A stretch of 64,000 nt of DNA from Bradyrhizobium sp. 199 (lineage in GTDB: Bacteria > Pseudomonadota > Alphaproteobacteria > Rhizobiales > Xanthobacteraceae), in assembly GCF_023073355.1 (NCBI RefSeq), contig NZ_JADPJI010000011.1:124001-188000 (forward strand). The letters run 5' to 3'. Both the position numbers and the translations under genes were made by a program. Shown here piece by piece: positions 1 through 8,875 of the stretch (the first letter of the stretch is position 1; the number at the start of each line of letters is the position of its first letter). The notes below the pieces were generated by a model. It searched no databases. It saw nothing but the letters and a program-made list of their open reading frames with translations, and had not been told where the DNA came from.

Positions 1-330
1 GTGCATCCTGTGACGTGGGACGGCATCAACGACGTCATGCCCCGCGCAAAACTTCTTGTGAACACGACCTCGCTCGGCATGCACGGCCAGCCTTCACTCG
101 ATGTTGATCTCGCACGCCTGCCGCGGGCGGCGGTCGTCGCCGACCTCGTCTATGTCCCGCTGGTGACGCCGTTGCTCGCGGCCGCAGCGGCGCGTGGCCT
201 GAGGACCGCCGATGGACTCGGCATGCTGCTGCATCAGGCGGTGCGCGGCTTCGAGCTGTGGTTCGGCCGGCGGCCGGAGGTCACGGCCGAGCTGCGCGCA
301 TTGGTCGAGGCCGATCTCACAAAGACTTGA
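1..330 (+). CDS. aroE: shikimate dehydrogenase, C-terminal part (5' end outside window)
   Basis: The last 109 residues of a shikimate dehydrogenase, which reduces 3-dehydroshikimate with NADPH in the pathway to chorismate. The stretch LVNTTSLGMHGQPSLD is the family's conserved NTTxxGM segment in the dinucleotide-binding domain. It is followed by the usual VVADLVYVPLVTPLL strand and by GLGMLLHQAVRGFELWFG, the C-terminal helix that closes over the substrate. The reading frame is open from base 1, so the start lies upstream; the GTG at base 1 is simply the first codon seen. The stop is TGA at 328-330. A quinate/shikimate dehydrogenase paralogue cannot be excluded without the N-terminal half. Confidence 0.9.
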   Translation: MHPVTWDGINDVMPRAKLLVNTTSLGMHGQPSLDVDLARLPRAAVVADLVYVPLVTPLLAAAAARGLRTADGLGMLLHQAVRGFELWFGRRPEVTAELRALVEADLTKT

Positions 331-395
331 GAGAATAGCGCGTAATCTCCGGAGTTCTATGTCCGTAGGGACAATAGGGGCAAGCGGAGACCATC

Positions 396-1022
396 ATGAC
401 TGTTCAACGTGCGACTTTCACACGTCCGCTCATCGCCGTCGCGATGGTGGCCGTCTCGACCATTCACGCTTTCGCGCAGCAGACGCCGACGGTCCGCATC
501 CGCGGCACGATCGAGAGCATCGACGGCAACACGCTCGGCGTCAGGACGCGCGAAGGCAGCGACGTGAAGGTGCGCATGACCGACAATGTCGCCGTCTTTG
601 CCGTGGTCAAGACGTCGTTGTCGGAGATCAAGGACGGCTCTTACATCGGTGTGACCGGCCTGCCCGAGCCCGACGGCACGCAGAAGGCGATCGCGGTGCA
701 CATTTTCCCCGAAAACCAGCGCGGCGCGGCCGAAGGTTTCCGTCCCTGGGATGCCCGTGCCAACTCGACCATGACCAACGCAACTGTTGCGCAGACGGTG
801 AAGGGCACCGATGGCCAGAACATCACGGTCAAGTACAAGGACGGCGAGAAGAAGGTGGTGGTGCCGCCGGACACCCCGATCGTCACCTTCATCGCCAGCG
901 ACAAAACGGAGCTCAAGCCCGGCGCCAAGCTGATCATCTTCGGCGCGGCGAAGAAGGATGACGGCTCGCTGGAGGCCAACAGGGTGAATGTCGGGCGGGA
1001 CGGAATCACGCCGCCGATGTGA
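396..1022 (+). CDS. exported DUF5666-like beta protein, unknown function
   Basis: A 208-residue protein with an N-terminal signal peptide (hydrophobic run at residues 10-27, cleavage likely after AFA). The mature part is two related beta-rich segments of about 75-80 residues. Each begins with a V-x-I-K/R-G-T-I or Q-T-V-K-G pattern and runs through a nucleic-acid-like OB fold arrangement (IRGTIESIDGNTLGV, VKGTDGQNITVKYKDG), the look of DUF5666-type domains. Such proteins are periplasmic and uncharacterised; I do not assign a function. A purine-rich GCGGAGA lies 8-9 bases before the ATG. It follows the shikimate dehydrogenase gene by 65 bases, so it may be co-transcribed. A dispersed repeat lies immediately downstream. 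Confidence 0.75.
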   Translation: MTVQRATFTRPLIAVAMVAVSTIHAFAQQTPTVRIRGTIESIDGNTLGVRTREGSDVKVRMTDNVAVFAVVKTSLSEIKDGSYIGVTGLPEPDGTQKAIAVHIFPENQRGAAEGFRPWDARANSTMTNATVAQTVKGTDGQNITVKYKDGEKKVVVPPDTPIVTFIASDKTELKPGAKLIIFGAAKKDDGSLEANRVNVGRDGITPPM

Positions 1023-1040
1023 GAGGTTGAACGCTGAACT

Positions 1041-1132
1041 CGTAGGCTGGGCAAAGCGAACCGTGCCCACCACCTTTGCGAGACGCTGGAAAGTGGTGGG
1101 CACGGCGCAAGTGCGCCTTTGCCCACCCTACG
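1041..1132. repeat. dispersed intergenic palindrome, family A copy 1
   Basis: An inverted repeat bounded by CGTAGG and CCTACG with internal GTGCCCACCA / TGGTGGGCAC arms. It fills the space between the convergent genes at 396-1022 and 1135-2277. A second copy with the same arms and the same GGGTGGGCAAAG motif is at 44950-45045. As RNA it would form a long hairpin, so it may also act as a bidirectional terminator here. Confidence 0.75.
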
Positions 1133-1134
1133 CT

Positions 1135-2277
1135 CTAAGGCGCGGCTGCAATGATATGGTCGTCGATCTCGTCGATCCGGTTGACGCCGCACAGGCCCAT
1201 GGTGGTGAGCAGCTCCTTCTGGATGATGTCGATCGCCTTGGCGACGCCGGCCTGGCCGCCGGCCCCTAAGCCATAAGCGTAGGCGCGGCCGATCATGCAG
1301 GATTTTGCGCCGAGCGCGAGCGCGCGCATCACGTCCTGGCCGGAGCGGATGCCGCCGTCGAACATGATCTCCATCTTGTCGCCGACCGCGTCCGCGATCT
1401 CGGGCAGCACCTCGATCGATGACGGCGCGCCGTCGAGCTGACGGCCGCCATGGTTGGAGACGACGAGGGCCTGCGCGCCGGTCTTGGCGGCTTCCTCGGC
1501 GTCCTCGACGTCGAGGATGCCCTTGATGACGAGCTTGCCCGGCCAGATGCTGCGGACCCACTCGACGTCCTTCCAGCTCAGCGAGGTGTCGAACTGCGAC
1601 GCCGTCCATTCGGCAAGGCGGTTGAGATCCTCGGTGTTCTTCACGTGACCTGCGATGTTGCCGAAGGTGCGGCGCTTGCCTTGCAGCACGCCGGAGACCC
1701 AGGCGGGTTTGCTGGCGAAATCCAGCAGCTTCGACAGCGACCATTCGGGGGGCACCGTCATGCCGTTCTTGATGTCGGCATGGCGCTGGCCAATCACCTG
1801 GAGGTCCACGGTGAGCACGAGCGCGCTGCACTTGGCCGCGATCGCGCGCTCGATCAATTCGTTGATGAAGCCGCGGTCCTTCATGACGTAGAGCTGGAAC
1901 CAGAACGGCTTCTCGACATTGGCGGCGATGTCCTCGATCGAGCAGATCGACATGGTCGATTGCGTGAACGGGATACCGGCGGCTTGCGCGGCGCGGCAGG
2001 CGTGGATCTCGCCGTCGCCATGCTGCATGCCGAGCAGGCCGACGGGCGCGAGCATCAGCGGCATGGCCGAGGGCTCGCCGAGGATCGTGGTCGAGGTGTC
2101 GCGCTTGGAGACGTCGACCAGAATGCGCTGGCGGAACTTGATCGCCTGCATGTCGTCGCGATTGGCGCGCAGCGTTTCCTCGGCATAAGAGCCCCGGTCG
2201 CAATAGTCGAAGAACGCCTTCGGCACGCGGCGCTTATGGAGGGCGCGAAGATCGTCGATACAGGTAATATGCTTCAT
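1135..2277 (-). CDS. lldD: FMN-dependent L-lactate dehydrogenase / alpha-hydroxy-acid oxidase
   Basis: A 380-residue TIM-barrel flavoenzyme of the FMN-dependent 2-hydroxy-acid dehydrogenase family, which oxidises L-lactate or a similar 2-hydroxy acid to the 2-oxo acid. Visible family signatures are LMLAPVGLLGMQHGDGE near the FMN phosphate site, the FQLYVMKDR segment, and the active-site signature SNHGGRQLDGA, whose His is the catalytic base and whose Arg binds the substrate carboxylate. FDGGIRSGQDVMRALALGA follows and completes FMN binding. I start at the ATG at 2277 (MKHITCIDDL), where the family usually begins and where GGAAACG precedes it, rather than at an in-frame start 17 codons upstream. 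Substrate choice (lactate, glycolate, mandelate) cannot be fixed from sequence alone. Confidence 0.9.
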   Translation of the reverse strand: MKHITCIDDLRALHKRRVPKAFFDYCDRGSYAEETLRANRDDMQAIKFRQRILVDVSKRDTSTTILGEPSAMPLMLAPVGLLGMQHGDGEIHACRAAQAAGIPFTQSTMSICSIEDIAANVEKPFWFQLYVMKDRGFINELIERAIAAKCSALVLTVDLQVIGQRHADIKNGMTVPPEWSLSKLLDFASKPAWVSGVLQGKRRTFGNIAGHVKNTEDLNRLAEWTASQFDTSLSWKDVEWVRSIWPGKLVIKGILDVEDAEEAAKTGAQALVVSNHGGRQLDGAPSSIEVLPEIADAVGDKMEIMFDGGIRSGQDVMRALALGAKSCMIGRAYAYGLGAGGQAGVAKAIDIIQKELLTTMGLCGVNRIDEIDDHIIAAAP

Positions 2278-2385
2278 GCTCGTTTCCCCGGCCCGTCTCA
2301 CTCTTGCATCGGAAGATTTCGAGGTCATCTAGCATGGTTGGATGCACAGCCAAATCGTTTGCAGAACGTTTTGCAGGAGAGCGTC

Positions 2386-2553
2386 ATGACGAGGCCGCAC
2401 GCTGGACCTTCGCCGGAAGAGATCAAGGAGAAGCGTGATCTCGAGGAGGCGCTGGAAGAGGGGCTGGAGGAGACCTTTCCGGGCTCCGATCCCGTCAACG
2501 TCACCCAGCCGGCGCCGAGCCGCGGGGATAGCCATGTGAAGCGCAGCGACTAA
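2386..2553 (+). CDS. small acidic conserved hypothetical protein (55 aa)
   Basis: A 55-residue protein with no membrane segment or signal peptide. The middle is strongly charged and probably helical (EEIKEKRDLEEALEEGLEE), followed by a motif FPGSDPVNVTQP. The ATG is preceded by AGGAG at a 6-base distance, which supports real translation. It lies between the divergent lactate dehydrogenase gene and glmM and probably has its own promoter. I recall similar short proteins with the EE-FPGSDPxNVTQP ending in rhizobial genomes, but I know of no function. Confidence 0.7.
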   Translation: MTRPHAGPSPEEIKEKRDLEEALEEGLEETFPGSDPVNVTQPAPSRGDSHVKRSD

Positions 2554-2768
2554 GCGGTTCCGCGCTGTTCCGGCGCCACCGGCAGGAAGTATAATGCTAA
2601 CAAGACGTTAACGGAGCGGTAGTGCCGGTTCCGTAATGATTCATCATATTTTTTGAAGCCAAGTTAGCCGCACAGGCATTATAAGAACCCGGCAAATCAG
2701 GGATGCGGGGCCCGTTCGGGCACCCCGTGGTTGTCGGGGGGATCCCTGGTTGTTGCTCGGGGGACGAT

Positions 2769-4115
2769 ATGAGCCGCAAATATTTCGGGACCGACGGGAT
2801 TCGGGGCCGCGCCAACGGACTGATCACGCCGGAGCTCGCGCTCAAGGTTGGCCAGGCCGCCGGCCTTGCGTTTCAGCGCGGTGATCATCGCCATCGGGTC
2901 GTGATCGGCAAGGACACCCGCCTGTCCGGCTACATGATCGAATACGCGATGGTCGCGGGCTTCACCTCTGTCGGCATGGACGTGCTGCTGGTCGGCCCGA
3001 TGCCGACGCCGGCGGTCGCGATGCTGACCAAGTCGATGCGCGCCGATCTCGGCGTGATGATCTCGGCCTCTCACAATCTGTTCGAGGACAACGGCATCAA
3101 GCTGTTCGGCCCGCAGGGCTTCAAGCTCTCCGACGATGTCGAGCGGCAGATCGAGCAGCTGCTCGACGAGCCCATCGACAAGCGGCTCGCACAGAGCGCG
3201 AGCCTGGGGCGCGCCCGCCGCATCGACGGCGTGCATGACCGCTACATCGAATTCGCCAAGCGCACCTTGCCGCGCGATCTCTCGCTCGAGGGCCTGCGCG
3301 TCGTGATCGATTGCGCCAACGGCGCCGCCTACAGGGTGGTGCCGGAAGCGCTGTGGGAGCTGGGCGCCGACGTGGTGCCGATCGGCGTCGAGCCCGACGG
3401 CTTCAACATCAACAAGGACTGCGGCTCGACGTCGCCGGAAGCGCTGTCGAAGAAGGTGCGCGAGATGCGCGCCGACATCGGCATTGCGCTCGATGGCGAC
3501 GCCGACCGCGTCATCCTGGTCGACGAGCGCGGCCATGTCGTCGACGGCGACCAGTTGCTGGCGGTGATCGCGCAGAGCTGGAAGGAAGACGGCCGGCTGT
3601 CGCGTCCGGGCATCGTCGCCACCGTGATGTCCAATCTCGGCCTCGAGCGCTTCCTGAATGGGCAGGGGCTCGATCTCGTGCGCACGCCGGTCGGTGACCG
3701 CTACGTGCTCGAGCAGATGCTGAACGGCGGCTACAATCTGGGCGGCGAGCAGTCCGGCCACATCATCCTGTCCGACTACGCCACCACCGGCGACGGCTTC
3801 GTTGCCGCATTGCAGGTGCTGGCGGTGGTGCAGAAGCTGCGCCGGCCGGTGTCGGAAGTCTGCCACCGCTTCGATCCGCTGCCGCAGATCCTCAAGAACG
3901 TCCGCCACAAGGGCGGCAAGCCGCTGGACAATTCCGACGTCAAATCGGCGATTTCCGACGGCGAGCAGCGTCTCAACGGCCACGGCCGCCTCCTGATCCG
4001 CTCCTCCGGCACCGAGCCGGTGATCCGGGTCATGGGCGAAGGTGAGGACCGCAGTCTGGTCGAGGACGTCGTCGATACCATCGTCTCGGCGCTCGGACAG
4101 GCAGCGGCGGCCTAG
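2769..4115 (+). CDS. glmM: phosphoglucosamine mutase
   Basis: A 448-residue enzyme that converts glucosamine-6-phosphate to glucosamine-1-phosphate, a precursor of UDP-GlcNAc for peptidoglycan and lipopolysaccharide. The protein starts MSRKYFGTDGIRG, the family's N-terminal signature. The active-site phosphoserine motif is ISASHN near residue 102. The metal-binding loop is DGDADR near residue 240, and the sugar-binding loop is GGEQSGH. The C-terminal phosphate-binding loop is RSSGTEPVIRVM. The length is that expected for GlmM. The ATG at 2769 follows a GGGGGAC ribosome-binding region; an in-frame upstream extension (from 2703) adds nothing conserved and is rejected. In many alphaproteobacteria glmM follows ftsH and folP, but not here. 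Confidence 0.97.
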   Translation: MSRKYFGTDGIRGRANGLITPELALKVGQAAGLAFQRGDHRHRVVIGKDTRLSGYMIEYAMVAGFTSVGMDVLLVGPMPTPAVAMLTKSMRADLGVMISASHNLFEDNGIKLFGPQGFKLSDDVERQIEQLLDEPIDKRLAQSASLGRARRIDGVHDRYIEFAKRTLPRDLSLEGLRVVIDCANGAAYRVVPEALWELGADVVPIGVEPDGFNINKDCGSTSPEALSKKVREMRADIGIALDGDADRVILVDERGHVVDGDQLLAVIAQSWKEDGRLSRPGIVATVMSNLGLERFLNGQGLDLVRTPVGDRYVLEQMLNGGYNLGGEQSGHIILSDYATTGDGFVAALQVLAVVQKLRRPVSEVCHRFDPLPQILKNVRHKGGKPLDNSDVKSAISDGEQRLNGHGRLLIRSSGTEPVIRVMGEGEDRSLVEDVVDTIVSALGQAAAA

Positions 4116-4212
4116 CCGCATCCCAGCCATGGGCGATTGGCGGTGGATCGGCCGCCGCACGCATCGTAACTAGCGGGTCGCGGCAATCTGCCGCGCCTGC
4201 CGGGATGTACCA

Positions 4213-5469
4213 TTGAATAAGCCTGTCGTCGTCTCAGAGGAAACGCTGACTGAGCCCATCGTCGTCAGCGACGTGACGCCCGCCGCCAAGTCGACCGCGG
4301 CCGCAGGGCCGGCCTATGTCGTGCTTGCGGGCATCAGCTTCTCGCACTTCCTCAACGACACCATGCAGTCGCTGATCGCCTCGGTGTATCCGATCCTGAA
4401 GGACACCTACGCGCTCGACTTCGCGCAGATCGGCATGATCACGCTGGCCTTCCAGTTCACGGCCTCGCTGCTGCAGCCGGTGGTCGGGCACTACACCGAC
4501 AAGAAGGCCCAGCCCTATTCGCTGGCGATCGGCATGGCCTCGACCTTCTTCGGCCTGCTGCTGCTCAGTGCCGCGCAGCAATATCTCGTCATTCTCGTCG
4601 CCGCCGCGCTGGTCGGTCTCGGCTCGGCGGTGTTTCATCCGGAGTCCGCGCGCATCGCGCGGCTTGCTTCCGGCGGCCGCTACGGCTTTGCGCAATCGGT
4701 ATTTCAGCTCGGCGGCAGCTTCGGCACCTCGATGGGGCCGGTGCTGGCGGCGCTGATCGTGGTGCCGTTCGGGCAGGGCAGCATCGCCTGGTTCTCCTCG
4801 ATCGCGTTCCTCGCGATCCTCATCCTCTGGCGCATCGGCCGCTGGTATGCGCCGCAGATCACGGCGAAGAAGACCGCGGCGGTTCAGTCCCATCCCGACG
4901 CGCCGAACTCGCGCCGGGTCGCCGTCGCGCTGCTCGTGCTGGTCGCACTGCTGTTCTCAAAGCAGCTCTACGTCTCGAGCCTGTCGAGCTACTACATCTT
5001 CTACCTGATCGACCGCTTCGGCGTGTCGACGCAGGCAGCGCAGATGTATCTCTTCATCTTCCTCGCGGCGAACGCGGTCGGCGCGTTTCTGGGCGGTCCC
5101 TTGGGCGATCGCTTCGGCCGCAAGATCGTGATCTGGATTTCGATCCTGGGTGCGCTGCCGTTCACGCTGGCGCTGCCTTATGCCGGGCTCTATGCGAGTG
5201 CGGTGCTGTCAGTCATCATCGGCCTGATCATCTCTTCGACGACGTCATCGATCATCGTGTTCGCGCAGGAACTGGTGCCGCACAGATTCGGCATGATCTC
5301 CGGCGTGTTCTTCGGCGTCGCCTTCGGCATCGGGGGCCTCGGGGCCGCCGTGCTCGGCAAGCTTGCCGACCACACCTCGATCGAGTTCGTTTACCAGGTC
5401 TGCGCCTATCTGCCGGCGATCGGCCTGCTTGCGGTGTTCCTGCCCAGGCTGCCCCAGCACAGGCGTTAA
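4213..5469 (+). CDS. MFS efflux transporter, fosmidomycin-resistance type
   Basis: A 418-residue major-facilitator permease with about 12 hydrophobic segments, resembling E. coli Fsr. Typical features are SFSHFLNDTMQSLIASVYP in the first membrane segment, VGHYTDKKAQPYSLAIG in the loop after helix 2, and GGPLGDRFGRKIVIW in the second-half repeat of the MFS loop motif. It presumably exports small drugs or metabolites across the inner membrane. The start is a TTG at 4213; no in-frame ATG is available upstream before a stop, and the next internal ATG would remove the first helix. It sits 97 bases after glmM and may be read from the same transcript. Confidence 0.88.
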   Translation: MNKPVVVSEETLTEPIVVSDVTPAAKSTAAAGPAYVVLAGISFSHFLNDTMQSLIASVYPILKDTYALDFAQIGMITLAFQFTASLLQPVVGHYTDKKAQPYSLAIGMASTFFGLLLLSAAQQYLVILVAAALVGLGSAVFHPESARIARLASGGRYGFAQSVFQLGGSFGTSMGPVLAALIVVPFGQGSIAWFSSIAFLAILILWRIGRWYAPQITAKKTAAVQSHPDAPNSRRVAVALLVLVALLFSKQLYVSSLSSYYIFYLIDRFGVSTQAAQMYLFIFLAANAVGAFLGGPLGDRFGRKIVIWISILGALPFTLALPYAGLYASAVLSVIIGLIISSTTSSIIVFAQELVPHRFGMISGVFFGVAFGIGGLGAAVLGKLADHTSIEFVYQVCAYLPAIGLLAVFLPRLPQHRR

Positions 5470-5696
5470 CAAAGCTTGTTTCGCTGCATTGCGGCTTCAT
5501 CAATCGTTAGCAATTGCGGCGCGCTACCGCCGCATTTTTGCAACGCTCCAGCCGCATCCGCGCGAGGGTAGAGAAAAAATCAACCTTAAAAATTAGGGTT
5601 AAGTGGCGCTTAAACATTTGCTGGCATCGTCCGCTTCGTGAGTTTCCAGAACGTGAGGCCTGCGTGTTTGCCTCACCGGCCAAAAGGACGAAGCCA

Positions 5697-6527
5697 ATGC
5701 GTAGCGTTAAGTCTCTCCTTGCCGCGGGTGCGGCAACCCTGATCTCGTCGATGGCGTTTGCCGCCGACATGCCGATCGCGGCGCCCCCTCCCATGTACGC
5801 GCCGCCCGCTCCGCCCGCCGATTTCGGCGGCTGGTATCTGCGTGGTGATGTCGGCATGACCAACCAGAGCGCCAAGCGCATCGAGAGCGCCCTTCCGGCT
5901 GGTTATTCGAAGTCGACCGAAGGCCTCGGCTTCGACTCGGCCGGGCTGTTCGATCTCGGCGTCGGCTATCGCTTCAACAACTGGTTCCGCGCCGACGTGA
6001 TCGGCCAGTACCGTGGTAAATCCAATCTGCACGGCAGTGACAACGTTTTCGGACCCGGCTTCGTCGGCGTCAACAATTACAGCGGCAGCAAGTCCGAGTG
6101 GGTCGTGATGGCCAACGCCTATGTCGATCTCGGCACATGGTGGTGCATCACCCCGTTCATCGGCGCCGGTGTCGGCGGCTCCTACAACAAGATCAGCGGC
6201 TTCCGCGACGACGGCGTGTCCTACAACCCGCTGCTCAACAACAGCGTCGCCTACTTCGCCGACAACGGAAAGTGGAATCTTGCCTGGGCCGCTCACGCAG
6301 GTCTCGCTTACAAGGTCAATCCCGGGTTCACCGTCGAACTCGCCTACAGCTACATGAACCTCGGCGACGGCGCGCCTGGCAACTACCGTTTGTTCGACAA
6401 CAGCGCTTCAGGCCCGACGTCGATCAAGGTCAGAGACATCACCTCGCACGACATCAAGCTCGGCGTGCGTTGGGACCTCAGCAGCCCGCCGGCCTATATG
6501 CCGCCGCCGCTGATCACCAAGGGCTGA
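5697..6527 (+). CDS. outer-membrane beta-barrel protein
   Basis: A 276-residue exported protein. The signal peptide is residues 1-22 (MRSVKSLLAAGAATLISS then AFA-AD), followed by a proline-rich linker and a short barrel of alternating hydrophobic and aromatic strands beginning GGWYLRGDVG and ending KLGVRWDL. This is the small eight-strand OMP_b-brl type common in Bradyrhizobium and related bacteria. The ATG at 5697 starts the signal peptide; an in-frame upstream extension is non-conserved. It is followed directly by a strong terminator and then by a second barrel gene in the same direction. Substrate and role are unknown. Confidence 0.85.
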   Translation: MRSVKSLLAAGAATLISSMAFAADMPIAAPPPMYAPPAPPADFGGWYLRGDVGMTNQSAKRIESALPAGYSKSTEGLGFDSAGLFDLGVGYRFNNWFRADVIGQYRGKSNLHGSDNVFGPGFVGVNNYSGSKSEWVVMANAYVDLGTWWCITPFIGAGVGGSYNKISGFRDDGVSYNPLLNNSVAYFADNGKWNLAWAAHAGLAYKVNPGFTVELAYSYMNLGDGAPGNYRLFDNSASGPTSIKVRDITSHDIKLGVRWDLSSPPAYMPPPLITKG

Positions 6528-6555
6528 TCGACACTTCGATCGGTTAGGATTTCTT

Positions 6556-6590
6556 AACGGCGCGGGATCAACCCGCGCCGTTTTGCTTTG
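6556..6590 (+). terminator. rho-independent terminator
   Basis: An eleven-pair stem (arms 6556-6566 and 6572-6582, core CGGCGCGGG/CCCGCGCCG) with a five-base loop, followed by TTTTGCTTTG. It ends the transcript of the beta-barrel gene at 5697-6527. Confidence 0.9.
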
Positions 6591-6694
6591 CGGATTTTCA
6601 TGGCTCGATCGCGACGAAAGCGCCTGGCGCAACCATTGGTTAAGGTTAACAGGCGATGATCATCGCAACAGTTCGAGTCCGATGGAGCGTTGCG

Positions 6695-7573
6695 ATGCGT
6701 AGGCTGATGTTGGCGGCAGCGATATTTGGGACGGTGTCTGCCGCGCGCGCGGCCGATTTGCCGGACCTGCCGATCCTGCGCGGCAGCTTCACCGATGGCC
6801 TGTCGAAGTCCTCCGTCAATTGGGACGGCTTCTATGTCGGCGGCCAGTTCGGCTTCGCCACGACCGACATCGATTTCAGTCACGCCCCGAAGTCAATGAC
6901 CGACTTCATGCTTCGCAACAGCATCCTGCAGGCGCCGGTCGGTGGCTGGTCGCTGCTGCCGAAGAACCACGTGCAGTCGACCGGGTTCGGCGCCTATGTG
7001 GGCAAGAACTGGCAGATCTACGATGCCGTGATGGGCGTCGAAGCCAATTACAGCTACATGAACAACATCTCGAGTTCTGCCAGCGATTCCATGACGCGCC
7101 TTCTGGACGGCGAGACGGGTCCAACTGGCCATACCTATACCTATGACACCACCCTGGGCGGTGGCGCTTCACTGAAGTTAAAGGATTACGCCACCTTCCG
7201 CGGCCGGATCGGCTGGGACGGCGGCGAGTTTATGCCCTATGCCTTCGCAGGCGTGGCTGTCGGGCGCGCCGAGGTTTCGCGATTTGCGACCGTTTCTTAT
7301 CAGAAGTGGGACGACTACGACGAGTCCGTGGTCGTTGGCGGCGTGACCACGACCGTTCATCGGCATGTGCCGGCCGGTTCGGGCACGCTGAACAAGACCG
7401 AGCAACGCACAAACGCCTTCATGTACGGATGGACGGCCGGCATCGGTGTCGAATACGCCATCTACAACAACTTCCTCATTCGCGGCGAATGGGAGCATAT
7501 CGGCTTCTCGGATGTGAAGAACATCACCGTTGGCCTGAACAACTTCCGTGTCGGCGCCGGCTACAAGTTCTAG
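6695..7573 (+). CDS. outer-membrane beta-barrel protein, second copy type
   Basis: A 292-residue exported barrel protein with a signal peptide (MRRLMLAAAIFGTVSAARA, cleavage before ADLP). The mature part contains WDGFYVGGQFGF, a hallmark of rhizobial small porin-like proteins, and ends in the typical aromatic C-terminus NNFRVGAGYKF, which BamA recognises. I start at the ATG at 6695, which has GGAG eight bases upstream; an earlier start at 6656 would bury the signal peptide. It shares the fold but little sequence with the barrel encoded at 5697-6527, and it has its own transcription because a terminator separates them. Confidence 0.85.
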   Translation: MRRLMLAAAIFGTVSAARAADLPDLPILRGSFTDGLSKSSVNWDGFYVGGQFGFATTDIDFSHAPKSMTDFMLRNSILQAPVGGWSLLPKNHVQSTGFGAYVGKNWQIYDAVMGVEANYSYMNNISSSASDSMTRLLDGETGPTGHTYTYDTTLGGGASLKLKDYATFRGRIGWDGGEFMPYAFAGVAVGRAEVSRFATVSYQKWDDYDESVVVGGVTTTVHRHVPAGSGTLNKTEQRTNAFMYGWTAGIGVEYAIYNNFLIRGEWEHIGFSDVKNITVGLNNFRVGAGYKF

Positions 7574-7645
7574 ACTGCCGCACGCAGCCGGTTGACAGAG
7601 CGGCGGCGTCCTGATGCTCTGTCGCTCCAAAGCGGGGCGGCAGCG

Positions 7646-8236
7646 ATGAAGGTCTACGGCGACAGCAATTCCGGCAATTGCCTCAAGGTGAAGTGGGTCT
7701 GCGACAAGCTCGCATTGCCCTATCAGTGGGTCGAGATCGACACCCGAAAGGGCGAGACTCGCACGCCGCAATTCCTTGGGATGAACGGCGCCGGCCAGGT
7801 GCCCACCGTCGCCTTCGACGACGGCCGCACGCTGGCTCAGTCCAACGCCATCATCCGCTACCTCGCCCGCGACAGCGCGCTCGTTCCGCGCGATGCCTTC
7901 GCTGCGGCAAAGATGGACGAATGGTTGTTCTGGGAACAATACAGCCACGAGCCCTACATCGCGGTGTGCCGCTTCCTGCTCGTCTATCTCGGCAAGGACG
8001 CCTCCGAGCTCGATCCTGAAAAAGTCAAGCGCGGTTATGCGGCGCTCGACCGCATGGAGCAGCATCTGGCGGCAAGCCGCTTCTTTGCCGGTGGGGAAGT
8101 TTCGCTCGCCGACGTCTCGCTGCTCGCCTATACCCGCGTGGCGCATGAAGGCGGCTTCGACCTCGGCCGCTATGCTTCCGTCCGGCGCTGGATCGGCGAA
8201 GTCGAAGCGTTTCTCGGCCTTCCGCCGGCGCATTGA
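7646..8236 (+). CDS. glutathione S-transferase family protein
   Basis: A 196-residue two-domain protein. The N-terminal thioredoxin-like domain (residues 1-77) starts MKVYGDSNSGNCLKVKWVCDKL, with a serine in the position used to activate glutathione. It includes GAGQVPTVAFDDGRTLAQSNAIIRYLA, the cis-proline and ESNAI-type gamma-glutamyl-binding motif. The C-terminal helical domain includes GGEVSLADVSLLAYTRV, the conserved N-capping box. It probably conjugates glutathione to an electrophile in the cytoplasm. The next gene, a GNAT, starts 15 bases after it, so the two are probably one transcript. Confidence 0.92.
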   Translation: MKVYGDSNSGNCLKVKWVCDKLALPYQWVEIDTRKGETRTPQFLGMNGAGQVPTVAFDDGRTLAQSNAIIRYLARDSALVPRDAFAAAKMDEWLFWEQYSHEPYIAVCRFLLVYLGKDASELDPEKVKRGYAALDRMEQHLAASRFFAGGEVSLADVSLLAYTRVAHEGGFDLGRYASVRRWIGEVEAFLGLPPAH

Positions 8237-8251
8237 GCCCGGAGTTTCCAC

Positions 8252-8716
8252 ATGAGCGCCGAATCCGTCTCCATTCGCCGCGCCCGCCTGGGCGACGTTC
8301 CCGCGATCGTGGCGATGCTCGCCGACGATCATCTCGGCCGCGCGCGCGAGCGCGTCGAGGATCCGTTGCCCGCCGCCTATTACGATGCATTCGCGCGGGT
8401 CGAGCGCGATCCGAATCTGACGCTCGTGGTGGCCGAGATCGAGGGCAAGGTGGTCGGCTGCCTGCAACTTGCTGTTCTGCCGGGCATCAGCTCGCAAGGC
8501 GGCGTACGCGGTCTGCTCGAAGACGTGCGCGTTGCCGCTGATTGCCGCAGCCGCGGTATCGGCGAGCGATTGGTGCAGTGGGCGATCGCGGAAGCAAAGG
8601 CGCGCGGCTGCAATCTGGTCGAACTGCTGACGCATCAGACGCGCGTCGATGCGCAGCGCTTCTACAAGCGGCTCGGATTCACAGCGAGTCACGTCGGCAT
8701 GACTGTCCGCTTTTGA
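8252..8716 (+). CDS. GNAT family N-acetyltransferase
   Basis: A 154-residue single-domain GNAT enzyme that transfers an acetyl group from acetyl-CoA to an amine. The acetyl-CoA pyrophosphate loop is visible in the VRVAADCRSRGIGERL segment (R-x-x-G-I-G), preceded by GGVRGLLEDVRV and followed by the TRVDAQRFYKRLGF motif B/C of the fold. The ATG has GGAG nine bases upstream. The gene lies 15 bases downstream of the GST gene. The acceptor substrate cannot be inferred. Confidence 0.9.
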   Translation: MSAESVSIRRARLGDVPAIVAMLADDHLGRARERVEDPLPAAYYDAFARVERDPNLTLVVAEIEGKVVGCLQLAVLPGISSQGGVRGLLEDVRVAADCRSRGIGERLVQWAIAEAKARGCNLVELLTHQTRVDAQRFYKRLGFTASHVGMTVRF

Positions 8717-8875
8717 GCCAGCTGCTTTGCGGGCCTTGCGCAATCAGCAAATTCAGATCGCGCATTCGTTCATGTTAAGAGGCGGTAAACTACCCGTCGG
8801 TCGTTCACGTTGATGATGGAACGATCGGTGCTACGGCGGCGTCTGACACCGGGCTCGCTCGGTTCGGGGATTTCG

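Noticed and set aside
641..2203. Long minus-strand open frame of 520 codons
   Set aside because: It is a high-GC shadow frame opposite and across two real genes; its composition is Arg/Ala-rich without any domain.
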